A DNA stretch of 64,000 nucleotides, from contig NZ_JAASQK010000003.1 of the NCBI RefSeq assembly GCF_011762195.1, forward strand, positions 62,001-126,000, written 5' to 3'. The first letter of the stretch is position 1, and every line of letters starts with the position of its first letter. The DNA is from Sphingomonas oligoaromativorans (lineage in GTDB: Bacteria > Pseudomonadota > Alphaproteobacteria > Sphingomonadales > Sphingomonadaceae). Made by a program: the position numbers and the translations under genes. Under the pieces are notes generated by a model that worked only from the letters and a program-made list of their open reading frames with translations, was not told where the DNA came from and ran no database searches. Below are positions 17,164 through 26,059 of the stretch, piece after piece.

Positions 17164-17227
17164 GCGGGCCATGGCATGTCGTGCCGCCTATGTTATGGTC
17201 CTATGGGGTCAAGGAGGAGGAACGAGC

Positions 17228-17668
17228 ATGAAGATGATCTTCGCGAGTTCGATGCTGCTGGTCACGGCGGGGCTGGGGCTGGCGATGCCGGCGCACGCCG
17301 CCGACAACATCATGAAGGTCTGCGGCGCCAAATATCAGGCGGCCAAGGCCAACAAGACGCTTCCCGCCGGCCAGACCTGGAACCAGTTCCTCGCCCAGTG
17401 CCGCGGATCGGGCGCGGCGGCGGCCGCTGCCCCGGCTCCGGCCGCGAAGCCGGTTGCGCCCGCGCCGGCGGTCAGGCCGGTCGCGGCGGCGAAGCCGAAC
17501 CCGGCCTCGCACCTGCCCTCCGCGCAGAGCCCGGCGATGCAGGCCATGCACGACCGCCAGCGCCAGTGCGGCCAGATGTGGAAGGCCGACAAGGCCGCCG
17601 GCAAGATTCCCGCCGGCCAGACCTGGCCGCAATATTGGAGCGCCTGCAACACCCGCCTGAAGAAGTAA
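17228..17668 (+). CDS. Secreted protein with two Cys-flanked AGQTW repeats
   Basis: A 146-residue exported protein of unknown function. The signal peptide (residues 1-23, ending AHAAD) is preceded by a strong AAGGAGGAGG ribosome site. The mature part holds two related modules of about 30 residues: CGAKYQAAKANKTLPAGQTW...C near the N-terminus and CGQMWKADKAAGKIPAGQTW...C at the C-terminus. They are joined by an Ala/Pro-rich linker of about 45 residues. Each module starts and ends with a cysteine, so each may close one disulfide in the periplasm. Similar modules occur in small alphaproteobacterial secreted proteins that lack a named function. It converges with the transporter gene on the other strand. 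Confidence 0.75.
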   Translation: MKMIFASSMLLVTAGLGLAMPAHAADNIMKVCGAKYQAAKANKTLPAGQTWNQFLAQCRGSGAAAAAAPAPAAKPVAPAPAVRPVAAAKPNPASHLPSAQSPAMQAMHDRQRQCGQMWKADKAAGKIPAGQTWPQYWSACNTRLKK

Positions 17669-17675
17669 GCGGATC

Positions 17676-17705
17676 GGGCGCCGATGCCGCCGTGGCGCGG
17701 CGCCC
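17676..17705. terminator. GC-rich hairpin between convergent genes
   Basis: An 8-bp perfect inverted repeat (GGGCGCCG / CGGCGCCC) with an inner GCC/GGC pairing fills most of the 46 bases between two convergent stop codons. No T-run follows on either strand, so it may slow or protect transcript ends rather than act as a classical terminator. Confidence 0.35.
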
Positions 17706-17714
17706 CTCCCGCGA

Positions 17715-19013
17715 TCAGGCGAGCAGCAGCCCCGCGAACGCCGCCGACATCAGATTGGCGAGGCTGCCGGCGAGCAGCGCCCTGAGGCCGAGCTTGGCGA
17801 TGGTCGGCCGCTGGTTGGGCGCGAGATTGCCCGTCACCGCCATCTGGATCGCGATCGACGAGAAGTTGGCGAAGCCGCAAAGGGCAAAGGTCACCACCGC
17901 GACCGTGTGCGGCGAGAGCAGCGCCTGATCCTTGCCGAGCGAGATGTAGGCGACGAATTCGTTGAGCACGATCTTCTCGCCGAACAGCCCGCCCGCGATC
18001 CCCGCTTCGTGCCACGGCACGTTCAGGAGGAACATCACCGGCGCGAAGCAGTAGCCGAGCAGGCGCTGGAAGGTGAGATCCTCGAAGCCGAACCAGTGGC
18101 CGACTCCGGTCAGCAGGCCGTTGGCGAGCGCCACCAGCGCGACGAACGCCAGCACCATCGCGCCCACCGCCACCGCGAGGCGGACGCCGGTCTGCGCCCC
18201 TTGCGCGGCCGCCATGATGATGTTGGCGGGCTTCTCGTCGCCATGATGGGCCTCCATCTGCGGCGGCGCCTCGCCTTCGGGGAGGAGGGCGGCCGGCCCC
18301 TGCCCGCTGATGCGGGCCTGCGCCAGCTCGATCTGTTCGTCCTGCACATGCGGGTCGATCCGGTCGGGCATGATGATCTTGGCCATCAGCAGGCCGCCCG
18401 GCGCGGACATGAAGCTCGCCGCCAGCAGATAGTCGATCTTGATCCCCATCGAGGCATAGGCGGCGAGGATCGTGCCGGCGACGCCCGCCATGCCGCTGGT
18501 CATCACCGCGAACACCTGCGTCTGCGACAGGCCCGCGAGATAGGGGCGGATGACGAGCGGCGATTCGCTCTGCCCGACGAAGATGTTGGCGGCGGCGCAC
18601 AGCGACTCGACCTTGGAGACGCCGATCACCGTCTCGATCGCGCCGCCGATCCAGCGCACCACGAGCTGCATGATCCCGACATGGTAGAGGATCGAGACCA
18701 GGGCTGCGAAGAAGATGATGACCGGCAACGCCTGGATGGCGAACATCTGGCCGAGGCGGTCGGTCGCGAGCGCGCCGAACAGGAATTGGGTGCCCGCGTT
18801 CGCATAGCCGAGCAGATCGGACACCCCGCCGGACATCTGCGCCAGCACCCAGCGGCCGGTCGGCACATAGAGGACGAGCACGGCGATGGCCGCCTGGAGC
18901 GCGAAGGCGGCCCCCACCACGCGCAGCCGGATGGCGCGGCGATCGGCCGAGAAGATATAGGCGATCAGCAGGATTACGGCGATGCCGGCCAGGCCGGTCA
19001 GGAACTTGGTCAT
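17715..19013 (-). CDS. NupC-type concentrative nucleoside transporter (CNT family)
   Basis: A 432-residue inner-membrane protein that imports nucleosides with a cation gradient. About ten hydrophobic segments are visible. Family signatures present are VVRWIGGAIETVIGVSKVES, the GQSESPLVIRPY motif, a KIIMPD stretch, and the C-terminal NEFVAYISL and CGFANFSSIAIQMAVTGNLAPNQR segments, the substrate and sodium-binding regions of CNT proteins. A hydrophilic loop of about 55 residues in the middle is somewhat long. The start at 19013 (MTKFL) gives an immediate first transmembrane helix; a 23-residue extension from 19082 is polar and improbable. It lies divergent from the next secreted protein gene. 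Confidence 0.92.
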   Translation of the reverse strand: MTKFLTGLAGIAVILLIAYIFSADRRAIRLRVVGAAFALQAAIAVLVLYVPTGRWVLAQMSGGVSDLLGYANAGTQFLFGALATDRLGQMFAIQALPVIIFFAALVSILYHVGIMQLVVRWIGGAIETVIGVSKVESLCAAANIFVGQSESPLVIRPYLAGLSQTQVFAVMTSGMAGVAGTILAAYASMGIKIDYLLAASFMSAPGGLLMAKIIMPDRIDPHVQDEQIELAQARISGQGPAALLPEGEAPPQMEAHHGDEKPANIIMAAAQGAQTGVRLAVAVGAMVLAFVALVALANGLLTGVGHWFGFEDLTFQRLLGYCFAPVMFLLNVPWHEAGIAGGLFGEKIVLNEFVAYISLGKDQALLSPHTVAVVTFALCGFANFSSIAIQMAVTGNLAPNQRPTIAKLGLRALLAGSLANLMSAAFAGLLLA

Positions 19014-19221
19014 CGAGTGGCAGGCTTCCCCGTGGGCGGAAGGCGCGCGCCCCCCGGCCGCGCCGGGATCGCACTCATACACAGCGCGGCAATTTGAGCC
19101 AGCCTCGATCGCACGGTTCGCCCTGTCCCGTTCTTCGGCCCCGTCCCGTTCAACGGACGTTCAGTGGCGGTGCGCAGGATGGCCCCCGCATCCGTCCACC
19201 ACCGATGAGGGAAATGTTCCG

Positions 19222-19794
19222 ATGCCTTCCAAGCGACTCCTGATGTTCACGGGCGTAGCCGTGGCGCTGGCCGGCGTCACCGCCGTCGCCGCGGCCGAGC
19301 GCGTGCCCGTTCATGTGATGACCGTCCAGCTTCCCGACGGCAGCGTCGAGCAGATCCACTACACCGGCACCGTCGCTCCGCGCGTCGTCGTGCGCGACGA
19401 GGCCGTGCCGATGGCGGCCGCCGGCTTCTTCGACACGGCCTTCGGCCCCGATTCGCCTTTTGCCGCGCTCGATCGCATCGGCGCCGAGATGGACCGGCAG
19501 GCCGCGATGATGATGCAGCAGGCGGCGCTGATGCGCTCCTCGCCGGACACGGCGATCCACGCCGCGACGCTGGCGGGCGCTCCGGCCGGGGCGAGCAGCT
19601 TCACGCAGGTGTCGATGTCGAACGGGCAGGGCGTCTGCACCCAGAGCGTGCAGGTGACCTCGATGGGCGACGGCAAGGCGCCCAAGGTCGAACGCAGCAG
19701 CTCGGGGGCGTGCGGCACGGCGGTCCAGCCTTCGGCCGCGCCGGCGACGCCGGCCGCTGCCAAGCCCGGTCCGATCTCGCGCAACAGCATCTGA
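19222..19794 (+). CDS. Secreted protein of unknown function
   Basis: A 190-residue exported protein that I do not recognise. It has a signal peptide (about residues 1-25, ending AAAER), a short beta-rich N-terminal part with VHVMTVQLPDGSVEQIHYTG, a Met/Ala/Gln-rich helical middle (DRQAAMMMQQAALM), and a C-terminal region with two cysteines (GVCTQSVQV and SGACGTA) that could form one disulfide. The tail is Ala/Pro-rich. The DGSVEQIHYTG segment recalls short conserved proteins in sphingomonads. GAGGG lies shortly upstream of the start. A strong rho-independent terminator follows 9 bases after the stop, so it is probably a single-gene transcript. Confidence 0.7.
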   Translation: MPSKRLLMFTGVAVALAGVTAVAAAERVPVHVMTVQLPDGSVEQIHYTGTVAPRVVVRDEAVPMAAAGFFDTAFGPDSPFAALDRIGAEMDRQAAMMMQQAALMRSSPDTAIHAATLAGAPAGASSFTQVSMSNGQGVCTQSVQVTSMGDGKAPKVERSSSGACGTAVQPSAAPATPAAAKPGPISRNSI

Positions 19795-19803
19795 TCGATC
19801 GAC

Positions 19804-19836
19804 AGGCCGGACGGATCGTGATGCGTCCGGCCTTTT
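19804..19836 (+). terminator. Rho-independent terminator
   Basis: Perfect 10-bp stem AGGCCGGACG / CGTCCGGCCT with a 10-base loop, followed directly by TTTT. It lies 9 bases after the stop of the secreted protein gene and before the queuosine-precursor transporter. Confidence 0.85.
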
Positions 19837-19866
19837 CGTCTCCGCCGAAAGCGGATAGTGGGGCGC

Positions 19867-20520
19867 ATGTCCACGACGACGGCGCCCGCCACCCACCCGA
19901 TCCCCCGCTCGCTCTTTCTTTTCTCGCTCTTCTACGGCGGGATGGTCTGCATGGCGGGCATTCTCGGCGTGAAGCAGGTCGCGCTCGGGCCGCTGGCGGT
20001 GGAAGCGGGCATCTTCGCCTTCCTGCTGCTGGTCGCGCTGGGCAGCGCCACCGCCGAGCTTTACGGACAGGCGACCGCAACCCGGCTGGTCCGTTTCGGT
20101 TTCGTGCCGATGATTACCGCCGCCGTGCTGATCCAGATCGTGCTGCTGCTGCCCGCCGACAAGGATATGTACGCGCCGGCCGTCTCCGCTTTCCCGATCG
20201 TGGTCGGGCAGGGCGCGCGGATGATGATGGCGGGCTTCATCTCCTACGGCACGTCGCAGACGCTCAACGTGCTGATCTTCTCCAAGCTGTCGCGGGGCGA
20301 GGGCAAGCTGATCTGGCTGCGCGGCATGATCGCGAGCATGGTCAGCCAGATCATCGACACGTTGCTGTTCATCACCATCTCCTTCCTCGGCGAGCGCCCG
20401 ATCCTCGCGCTGATGGCGGGGCAGATGCTGACCAAGGTGGTGCTGTCGGTGGTGTTCGTGCCGTGGCTCATCACCGGGCTGGTGTGGCTCGGCCGGCGGA
20501 TCGACGCGCGCGCGGCATAA
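19867..20520 (+). CDS. Queuosine precursor transporter (YhhQ/QPTR family)
   Basis: A 217-residue inner-membrane protein with six hydrophobic segments, belonging to the family that imports queuosine precursors such as preQ0, preQ1 or queuine. Family features are the first helix ending [18 protein letters not shown], the acidic ATAELYGQ at the second helix, the [16 protein letters not shown] loop, and the [18 protein letters not shown] segment, where a D in a SQ-x-x-D-T motif is typical. The ATG at 19867 was chosen over a GTG 9 bases upstream. It fits with gluQ at 11.6 kb, which modifies queuosine. No preQ0 biosynthesis gene (queC, queD, queE, queF) is in the window. Confidence 0.88.
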   Translation: MSTTTAPATHPIPRSLFLFSLFYGGMVCMAGILGVKQVALGPLAVEAGIFAFLLLVALGSATAELYGQATATRLVRFGFVPMITAAVLIQIVLLLPADKDMYAPAVSAFPIVVGQGARMMMAGFISYGTSQTLNVLIFSKLSRGEGKLIWLRGMIASMVSQIIDTLLFITISFLGERPILALMAGQMLTKVVLSVVFVPWLITGLVWLGRRIDARAA

Positions 20521-20560
20521 GAGGGTTCCGGCGGGGGCTCGCTCCCGCTATGGCGCAGCC

Positions 20561-21472
20561 ATGACGCTGCTGCCCGATCTCCTCCCCGATCCCGCCATGC
20601 TCGCCAAGGCGGAAACGCTCACCGAGGCGCTGCCCTATCTCCAGCGCTATGCGGGCAAGACCTTCGTGGTCAAATATGGCGGCCACGCCATGGGCGACCC
20701 GGAGCTGGCGCGCAGCTTCGCCGAGGATGTCGTGCTGCTGAAGGCGGTCGGCATCAATCCGGTGGTGGTGCATGGCGGCGGCCCGCAGATCGGATCGATG
20801 CTGAAGCGCCTCGGCGTCGAATCGCGCTTCGTCGACGGGCTTCGCGTCACCGACGCCGAGACCGCGCAGATCGCCGAGATGGTGCTGGCGGGATCGATCA
20901 ACAAGGAAATCGTCGGCTGGATCGGGGCGGCGGGCGGCCGCGCCGTCGGCCTTTCGGGCAAGGATGCGCGACTGGTGACGGCCGAGAAGGTCGGCCGCTC
21001 GCAGCCCGACAAGCTCCAGGGCATCGAACGCCATGTCGACCTGGGCTTCGTCGGCGAGCCGACCCGCGTCGACCGCACCATCCTCGACCAGCTTTCCGCC
21101 TCGGGCGTGATCCCGGTGGTGGCGCCGATCGCGATCGGGACGGACGGCCACACCTACAACATCAACGCCGACACGATGGCGGGCGCGATCGCCGCCGCGC
21201 TGGGCGCGTCGCGGCTGTTCCTGCTGACCGACGTGGCCGGCGTGCTCGACAAGGAGAAGAAGCTCCTGTCGGACCTCGTGCCTTCGGATGTCGAGCGGCT
21301 GAAGGCGGACGGCACGATCTCCGGCGGGATGATCCCCAAGATGGAGACCTGCGTCCACGCCATCGAAGCCGGCGTCGATGCGGCGGTCATCCTCGACGGG
21401 CGCATCCGCCACGCGATGCTGCTCGAAATCTTCACCCGTCAGGGCGCGGGCACGCTGGTGCGCGCGGGCTGA
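20561..21472 (+). CDS. argB: Acetylglutamate kinase
   Basis: Phosphorylates N-acetyl-L-glutamate with ATP in the second step of arginine synthesis. 303 residues. Signatures are [12 protein letters not shown] with the catalytic lysine, [47 protein letters not shown], and the late [13 protein letters not shown] region. An N-terminal extension of about 25 residues ([11 protein letters not shown]) is the arginine-sensing helix of the hexameric, feedback-inhibited class. The ATG at 20561 is the first of the frame and starts at a family-typical point. A second arginine gene, argG, lies 12 kb downstream. The next gene (YggT) starts 54 bases after its stop. Confidence 0.97.
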   Translation: MTLLPDLLPDPAMLAKAETLTEALPYLQRYAGKTFVVKYGGHAMGDPELARSFAEDVVLLKAVGINPVVVHGGGPQIGSMLKRLGVESRFVDGLRVTDAETAQIAEMVLAGSINKEIVGWIGAAGGRAVGLSGKDARLVTAEKVGRSQPDKLQGIERHVDLGFVGEPTRVDRTILDQLSASGVIPVVAPIAIGTDGHTYNINADTMAGAIAAALGASRLFLLTDVAGVLDKEKKLLSDLVPSDVERLKADGTISGGMIPKMETCVHAIEAGVDAAVILDGRIRHAMLLEIFTRQGAGTLVRAG

Positions 21473-21526
21473 GTGGAAAGCGGCGCGGGGCTCGGATAGA
21501 AGGGCTCGGGGCCAGAGGGATTGTCC

Positions 21527-21829
21527 ATGCTTTCGATCTTCCAGATTCTGATGCTGCTGCTCGACGTGCTGTTCTGGATCATCATGATCCAGATCGTGCT
21601 GTCCTGGCTGGTGGCGTTCAACGTCATCAACACGCGCAACGATTTCGTGCGCCAGTTCCTCTATGCGCTCGATCGGGTGACGGAGCCGCTCTACCGGCCG
21701 ATCCGGCGCATCCTGCCGGATTTCGGCGGGCTGGATTTCTCGCCGATGGTGGTGTTGCTGGCGATCTCGATCCTCCAGAAGATCCTGCTGCCCAACATCT
21801 TCTCCTCGCTGATGGGGGCGACGGCGTGA
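21527..21829 (+). CDS. YggT family inner-membrane protein
   Basis: A 100-residue protein with two transmembrane segments (about residues 5-30 and 72-93). It contains the YggT signature W[11 protein letters not shown] ([13 protein letters not shown]), the [25 protein letters not shown] block and a short C-terminal tail. YggT proteins are implicated in osmotic tolerance and sit near cell-division and membrane-organisation genes in many bacteria, but no biochemical role is established. GAGGG lies 8 bases before the ATG. The stop overlaps the GTG of folD by 4 bases, so the two are co-translated. Confidence 0.88.
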   Translation: MLSIFQILMLLLDVLFWIIMIQIVLSWLVAFNVINTRNDFVRQFLYALDRVTEPLYRPIRRILPDFGGLDFSPMVVLLAISILQKILLPNIFSSLMGATA

Positions 21830-22716
21830 GCGCTGCGGTGATCGACGGCAAGGCCTTCGCGGCGGGCCTTCGCGAGAAGGTCGCCGGCCTCGTGCCCGCC
21901 TTCGAGGCGGCGGCGGGGCGCAAGCCCGGCCTCGCGGTGGTGATCGTCGGTGAAGACCCGGCGAGCCAGGTCTATGTCCGCTCCAAGGGCAAGGCGACCG
22001 AAGCCTCCGGCATGGCGAGCTTCACCCACAAGCTCCCCGCCGAGACCACGGAAGAGGCGCTGCTCGATCTCGTCCGCCAGCTCAACGGCGATGCGAGCGT
22101 GGATGGCATCCTCGTCCAGTTGCCGCTGCCCAGGCATATCGACGAGAGCCGCGTCATCGCGACGATCGACCCGGACAAGGATGTCGACGGCTTCCATGTC
22201 GTCAACGTCGGCCGCCTCGCGACGGGGCTTGAGGGCTTCGTGCCCTGCACGCCGCTCGGCTGCCTGATGCTGCTGGAGGATCGTCTGGGCGACCTCTCCG
22301 GGCTCAACGCGGTGGTGATCGGCCGCTCCAACATCGTCGGCAAGCCGATGGCGCAGTTGCTGCTCTCCAAGAGCTGCACCGTCACCATCGCGCACTCGCG
22401 GACCAAGGATCTGCCCGCGTTGTGCCGCACCGCCGACATCCTCGTCGCCGCCGTCGGCCGGCCCGAGATGGTCAAGAGCGACTGGATCAAGCCGGGCGCG
22501 ACCGTGATCGACGTCGGCATCAACCGGATCGACAATGGCGAAGGCGGCACGAAGCTGGTCGGCGATGTCGATTTCGCGGATGCCGCGACGGTCGCAGGCG
22601 CGATCACGCCGGTGCCGGGCGGCGTCGGCCCGATGACCATCGCCGTGCTCCTCCGCAACACGCTCGTCTCCGCCTATCGCCGTGCCGGCGTTCCGCTGGA
22701 CAAGGGAAGCATCTGA
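21826..22716 (+). CDS. folD: Bifunctional methylenetetrahydrofolate dehydrogenase / methenyl-THF cyclohydrolase
   Basis: Interconverts 5,10-methylene-THF and 10-formyl-THF with NADP+, supplying one-carbon units. 296 residues. Visible are the active-site block [17 protein letters not shown] with its catalytic lysine, [21 protein letters not shown], the Rossmann motif [16 protein letters not shown], and the terminal GGVGPMT. The GTG start overlaps the YggT stop (GTGA). The next gene starts one base after the stop. The family is usually homodimeric and cytoplasmic. Nothing is missing. Confidence 0.97.
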   Translation: MSAAVIDGKAFAAGLREKVAGLVPAFEAAAGRKPGLAVVIVGEDPASQVYVRSKGKATEASGMASFTHKLPAETTEEALLDLVRQLNGDASVDGILVQLPLPRHIDESRVIATIDPDKDVDGFHVVNVGRLATGLEGFVPCTPLGCLMLLEDRLGDLSGLNAVVIGRSNIVGKPMAQLLLSKSCTVTIAHSRTKDLPALCRTADILVAAVGRPEMVKSDWIKPGATVIDVGINRIDNGEGGTKLVGDVDFADAATVAGAITPVPGGVGPMTIAVLLRNTLVSAYRRAGVPLDKGSI

Positions 22717-22717
22717 G

Positions 22718-23437
22718 GTGATCGCCGCGCTGGCCCTGCTCGCCGCGGCCGCCGCGGCGGGCCAGACGGTCGCCGATGCGGAGCGCGCGTTCGCCGAACA
22801 GGCGCGAACCGGCGGGCAGTGGAACGCCTTCCGCGCCTTCGCCGCGCCCGATGCCGTGCTCTATTCGCCCACCGCGACGCCGGCCCGCACCGTGCTCTCC
22901 CGCGCGATCGAGCCGACCACGCCGCTCCTCTGGCGGCCCGCGCACACGCTGACGTCATGCGACGGCACGCTGGCCTATTCGACCGGCCCCTGGACCAAGG
23001 ACGGCAAGTCGGGGAGCTTCGGCACGCTCTGGCGGCACGATACCGCCGGCTGGAAGTGGATATATGACGGTGGCCATGATGGCGGCGTGCTCGCATCCGC
23101 ACCGATCGGGGCCGTCGCCGAGGACTATGCCGCCTGTCCGGGGCCGATCGGCTCGGTCGGCGAGCAGACCGAGGTGCTGCCCGACGTGGCGGTGCCGGTC
23201 GCGACCTTGAGGGGCGGGGCACTCGCCAGCCTCATCATGGCCTCCGACGGGCCGATGCCGGCCTCGCTCCATCTCGGCCACGCGACCGAGGAGGGGGCGT
23301 CCGTCGATCGCACGCTGCGCTGGCGGATCAACCCGGTGCGCGATGCCGCGACCGGCGCGCATCTGCTGCGCATCTGGTCGTGGGACGGGCGGCGCTATCG
23401 CCTTGCGGTGTTCGACGTGACGGGGACGCGTTCATGA
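22718..23437 (+). CDS. Exported NTF2-like (SnoaL/DUF4440-type) protein
   Basis: A 239-residue protein. A GTG start one base after the folD stop gives an immediate signal peptide (hydrophobic VIAALALLAAAAAAG). The first 130 residues fit an NTF2-like cone fold: ADAERAFAEQARTGGQWNAFRAFAAPDAVLYSP, then YSTGPWTKDG and FGTLWRHDTAGWKWIYDGG, the usual order of the DUF4440/SnoaL group. The C-terminal 100 residues have no recognised domain. NTF2-like proteins range from enzymes to binding proteins, so function is unknown. It overlaps the MarC gene by 4 bases. Confidence 0.75.
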   Translation: MIAALALLAAAAAAGQTVADAERAFAEQARTGGQWNAFRAFAAPDAVLYSPTATPARTVLSRAIEPTTPLLWRPAHTLTSCDGTLAYSTGPWTKDGKSGSFGTLWRHDTAGWKWIYDGGHDGGVLASAPIGAVAEDYAACPGPIGSVGEQTEVLPDVAVPVATLRGGALASLIMASDGPMPASLHLGHATEEGASVDRTLRWRINPVRDAATGAHLLRIWSWDGRRYRLAVFDVTGTRS

Positions 23438-24060
23438 TTGCTTTGTTCGTCTCCGCCTTCGTCACCTTCTTCGTGGTGATCGATCCGCCGGGCTGCGCGC
23501 CGATCTTCGCCGGGCTCACGCGCGGCACCAACATGGCGCATCGCGCGGCGATGGCGGTGCGCTCGACGCTGGTGGCCGCCGCGATCCTGCTGGTGTTCGC
23601 GCTGCTCGGCGAGCCTTTGCTCAAGACGCTCGGCATCAGCCTCGACGCCTTCCGCATCGCGGGCGGCATCATGCTGTTCCTGATCGCGCTGGAGATGGTG
23701 TTCGAGAAGCGCCAGCAGCGCCGCGAGGAGCGCGCCCACGAGATCGAGCAGCATCCCGAGCAATATGAGGACATCTCCATCTTCCCGATGGCGATGCCGA
23801 TGATCGCGGGGCCGGGCTCGATCGCGTCGATCATGCTGATGATGCAGCGCAGCCATGGCCTCGTCGCGCACATCGTCGTGCTGGGGGCGCTGGCCGTCGT
23901 GCTGGCGATGATGATGGCGGCGCTGCTCGCGGCGGGGCCGCTGATGCGCTTCCTAGGCTATAAGGTGGAGGCGGTCATCACCCGCCTGCTGGGCGTGCTG
24001 CTGGCGGCGCTGGCGGCGCAGTTCGTGGTCGACGGGGTGCGCGCCTCCTTCGGCGGCTGA
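23434..24060 (+). CDS. MarC family integral membrane protein
   Basis: A 208-residue inner-membrane protein with six hydrophobic segments. Family signatures are FVVIDPPGCAPIFAGLT in the first helix-loop, the RIAGGIMLFLIALEM segment and the FPMAMPMIAGPGSIASIMLM motif. MarC proteins were first linked to multiple antibiotic resistance, but that link was later withdrawn, and their substrate is not established. The ATG overlaps the upstream stop (ATGA), which makes it the last gene of the YggT-folD-NTF2-marC run. It ends 4 bases before the convergent end of the next gene. Confidence 0.9.
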   Translation: MIALFVSAFVTFFVVIDPPGCAPIFAGLTRGTNMAHRAAMAVRSTLVAAAILLVFALLGEPLLKTLGISLDAFRIAGGIMLFLIALEMVFEKRQQRREERAHEIEQHPEQYEDISIFPMAMPMIAGPGSIASIMLMMQRSHGLVAHIVVLGALAVVLAMMMAALLAAGPLMRFLGYKVEAVITRLLGVLLAALAAQFVVDGVRASFGG

Positions 24061-24064
24061 CCCG

Positions 24065-25963
24065 TCAGCGCGCCACCCTGAAAAGCTGGTAGGGCGAGTT
24101 CGCGGGCAACTGCACCCGCGTCAGCCAGTTCGGCACGAAGCCCTGCGACAGCTTGGCGTAGAAGCCGCCCGGCGCCTCCACCTCGTAGATCGTTGCCTCG
24201 GACATGTGCGGGCAGATCAGCACATAGTCGGCATGATGGCCGGCGATGATGGCGTGCGCCTGATCGGGCGTGCCGCGGAAGGCGTGCTCGGTGTCGAGGA
24301 TCGCCTGCCAGTTGCGGTGATAGGGGCCGGCGACGGCGCGGTGGTGGGTCAGCGTGATGAGGCGCGGGCCGTTGTCGATCAGGGTGAAGAAGGTCGCCGG
24401 CGGCAGCTTCCCGATCGGCGCCAGCGCCGGGATGGTCGGGCAGCGGCGGTTGGCGAGCCTGGTGAGATTGGGCGCCTTCTTGCCCGGCACGGCGGCCTTG
24501 GGAAGCTTCTCGCGGCCGGTGGCGATCGCCCAGAGATTGGCGACCTTCAGATTGGCGAAGCGCCCCGGCACGATGTCGAGCCCGCCCGCCACGACCACGC
24601 CCGCCAGCGCGCAGAGCGCGAGCGCCGCGCCGATGGTCCGCCCCGGCACCCAGCCGCCCGCCTCGATGCGCAGATAGATGCGCCACGCCAGCCAGGTCGC
24701 GCCCGGCACAGCCAGCATCTGCGCGCTCGGGCTGGTGCGGATCTGCCAGAAGAGCAGCGCCGTCGCGAACAGCGCGAAGAGCGAGACGGGCGCCCACTCG
24801 GCTGCCTTGCGCGTCCCCCGGAGCCGCCACATCGCCATCAGGCTGCCGACCGTGCCGATGAAGGGCAGGGTGGCCATCGGCACCAGCGTCGAGAGCGGGT
24901 GGAGATAGATCGGCCGCGCCTCGCTGACATGGCTGAGCCAGAGCCGCTCGGCTTCGGGGGGGATGCCCTCCAGCCGGTGGCCGAAGCATTGCGGGAAGGC
25001 GAGGATATAGAGCGCGCCCGCCGCGGCGCCCGCCACCAGCACCAGCGCAAGCCGCGCCGCCGGGTGCCGCGCGGGCACGAAGGTGATGGCCACCAGCAGC
25101 AGCGCCGCCGCCGAGACGGTCGTCAGCCAGACGGGCGAAAGCGCGTCGCAGACGGCGCGCCAATTGTCGTTGGGCGCGAAGATCAGGAAGCCGAGCGCCG
25201 CCGCCACCGCCAGCACGAGGCCGTAGGTGCGCATCCGCTGCGTCTCGCGCGCGTCCCAGGCCCAGTGCAGAGCCACCGCCGCGCCGGCGAAGGCCACATA
25301 AGGCAGCATCTCCAGCCCGATCACCAGCGACAGCGCGGAGGAAAGCGCGATCATCGCGCCCGAGCGGCGCATGTCGGGCTCGGTCAGCCCCGCCACCGTC
25401 ATCATCAGGAAGGCGAGCTGCCAGCCATGATGGTCGATGCGCAGCGGGGTCCACATCCCCATCGCGTTGCCCGCGCAGAGGAGGAGGGCGAGCGCCACCA
25501 CATAGCTGCCCTTCGACACCAGCCGGCGCACGACCACCGCCATCATCAGGAAGGCGAGCAGCATCGGCAGCATCGGCGCGAGCGCGCAGGCGAAGCGATA
25601 GGCCTGCTGCGTGCCGACGAAGGGCTGGAAGGCGAGGATCAGCCCGGCGATCGGCAGATCGACCAGCCGCGACCAGTGGATGTTGAACCCGTCCGGCGGA
25701 TTGAGGCGATACTGGCGCAGATCGTACCAGCCCTGGCCGCCCAGCCAGTCGCGCACCTGGTCGAAGCGCATATTGTCGTCGGTGTCGCTCAAGGCGAACC
25801 AGTGGATGGCGTTCTGCTTCTGATAGAGAAGCACGGCGGCCGTCCCGATCCAGAACAGCAGCGTGACGAGCTTCCAGCGCGTCGCCACGAAGCGATCGAA
25901 CATCCGTTCGAGACGATCGACGAGCGACAGGGGGGCAGGGGGCTGGAGGCCGGTATCCGTCAT
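24065..25963 (-). CDS. Large multi-pass membrane protein, GT-C glycosyltransferase-like
   Basis: A 632-residue protein with about twelve transmembrane helices and a C-terminal soluble domain of about 150 residues, probably periplasmic. The first extracytoplasmic loop (about residues 58-105) holds an acidic cluster, DTDDNMRFDQVRDWL, then QYRLNPPDGFNIHWSRLVD. An acidic pair in this loop is how lipid-linked-sugar GT-C enzymes bind metal and substrate, so a polyprenyl-phosphate-sugar-dependent transferase is my inference. The loop recurs almost unchanged in the 605-residue protein at 29.8-31.6 kb. Such proteins are often mislabelled as AcrB/AcrD/AcrF in sphingomonads, but they lack RND features. 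The gene is divergent from gtrA. Confidence 0.7.
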   Translation of the reverse strand: MTDTGLQPPAPLSLVDRLERMFDRFVATRWKLVTLLFWIGTAAVLLYQKQNAIHWFALSDTDDNMRFDQVRDWLGGQGWYDLRQYRLNPPDGFNIHWSRLVDLPIAGLILAFQPFVGTQQAYRFACALAPMLPMLLAFLMMAVVVRRLVSKGSYVVALALLLCAGNAMGMWTPLRIDHHGWQLAFLMMTVAGLTEPDMRRSGAMIALSSALSLVIGLEMLPYVAFAGAAVALHWAWDARETQRMRTYGLVLAVAAALGFLIFAPNDNWRAVCDALSPVWLTTVSAAALLLVAITFVPARHPAARLALVLVAGAAAGALYILAFPQCFGHRLEGIPPEAERLWLSHVSEARPIYLHPLSTLVPMATLPFIGTVGSLMAMWRLRGTRKAAEWAPVSLFALFATALLFWQIRTSPSAQMLAVPGATWLAWRIYLRIEAGGWVPGRTIGAALALCALAGVVVAGGLDIVPGRFANLKVANLWAIATGREKLPKAAVPGKKAPNLTRLANRRCPTIPALAPIGKLPPATFFTLIDNGPRLITLTHHRAVAGPYHRNWQAILDTEHAFRGTPDQAHAIIAGHHADYVLICPHMSEATIYEVEAPGGFYAKLSQGFVPNWLTRVQLPANSPYQLFRVAR

Positions 25964-26059
25964 GCGAGGCGCGCTTCGTCCGATTGGATTTGAGATTCCC
26001 TGTCCGCCGCTCTAGTCCCTGCGCGGCGGTGGACAAGGGGCGGCGTCTTGCGTGAAGAT

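Noticed and set aside
24065-25963. AcrB/AcrD/AcrF-type RND transporter
   Set aside because: Length (632 residues), about twelve evenly spread helices, absence of the two large periplasmic loops and of the RND acidic charge relay all argue against RND. The first-loop acidic cluster fits GT-C better.
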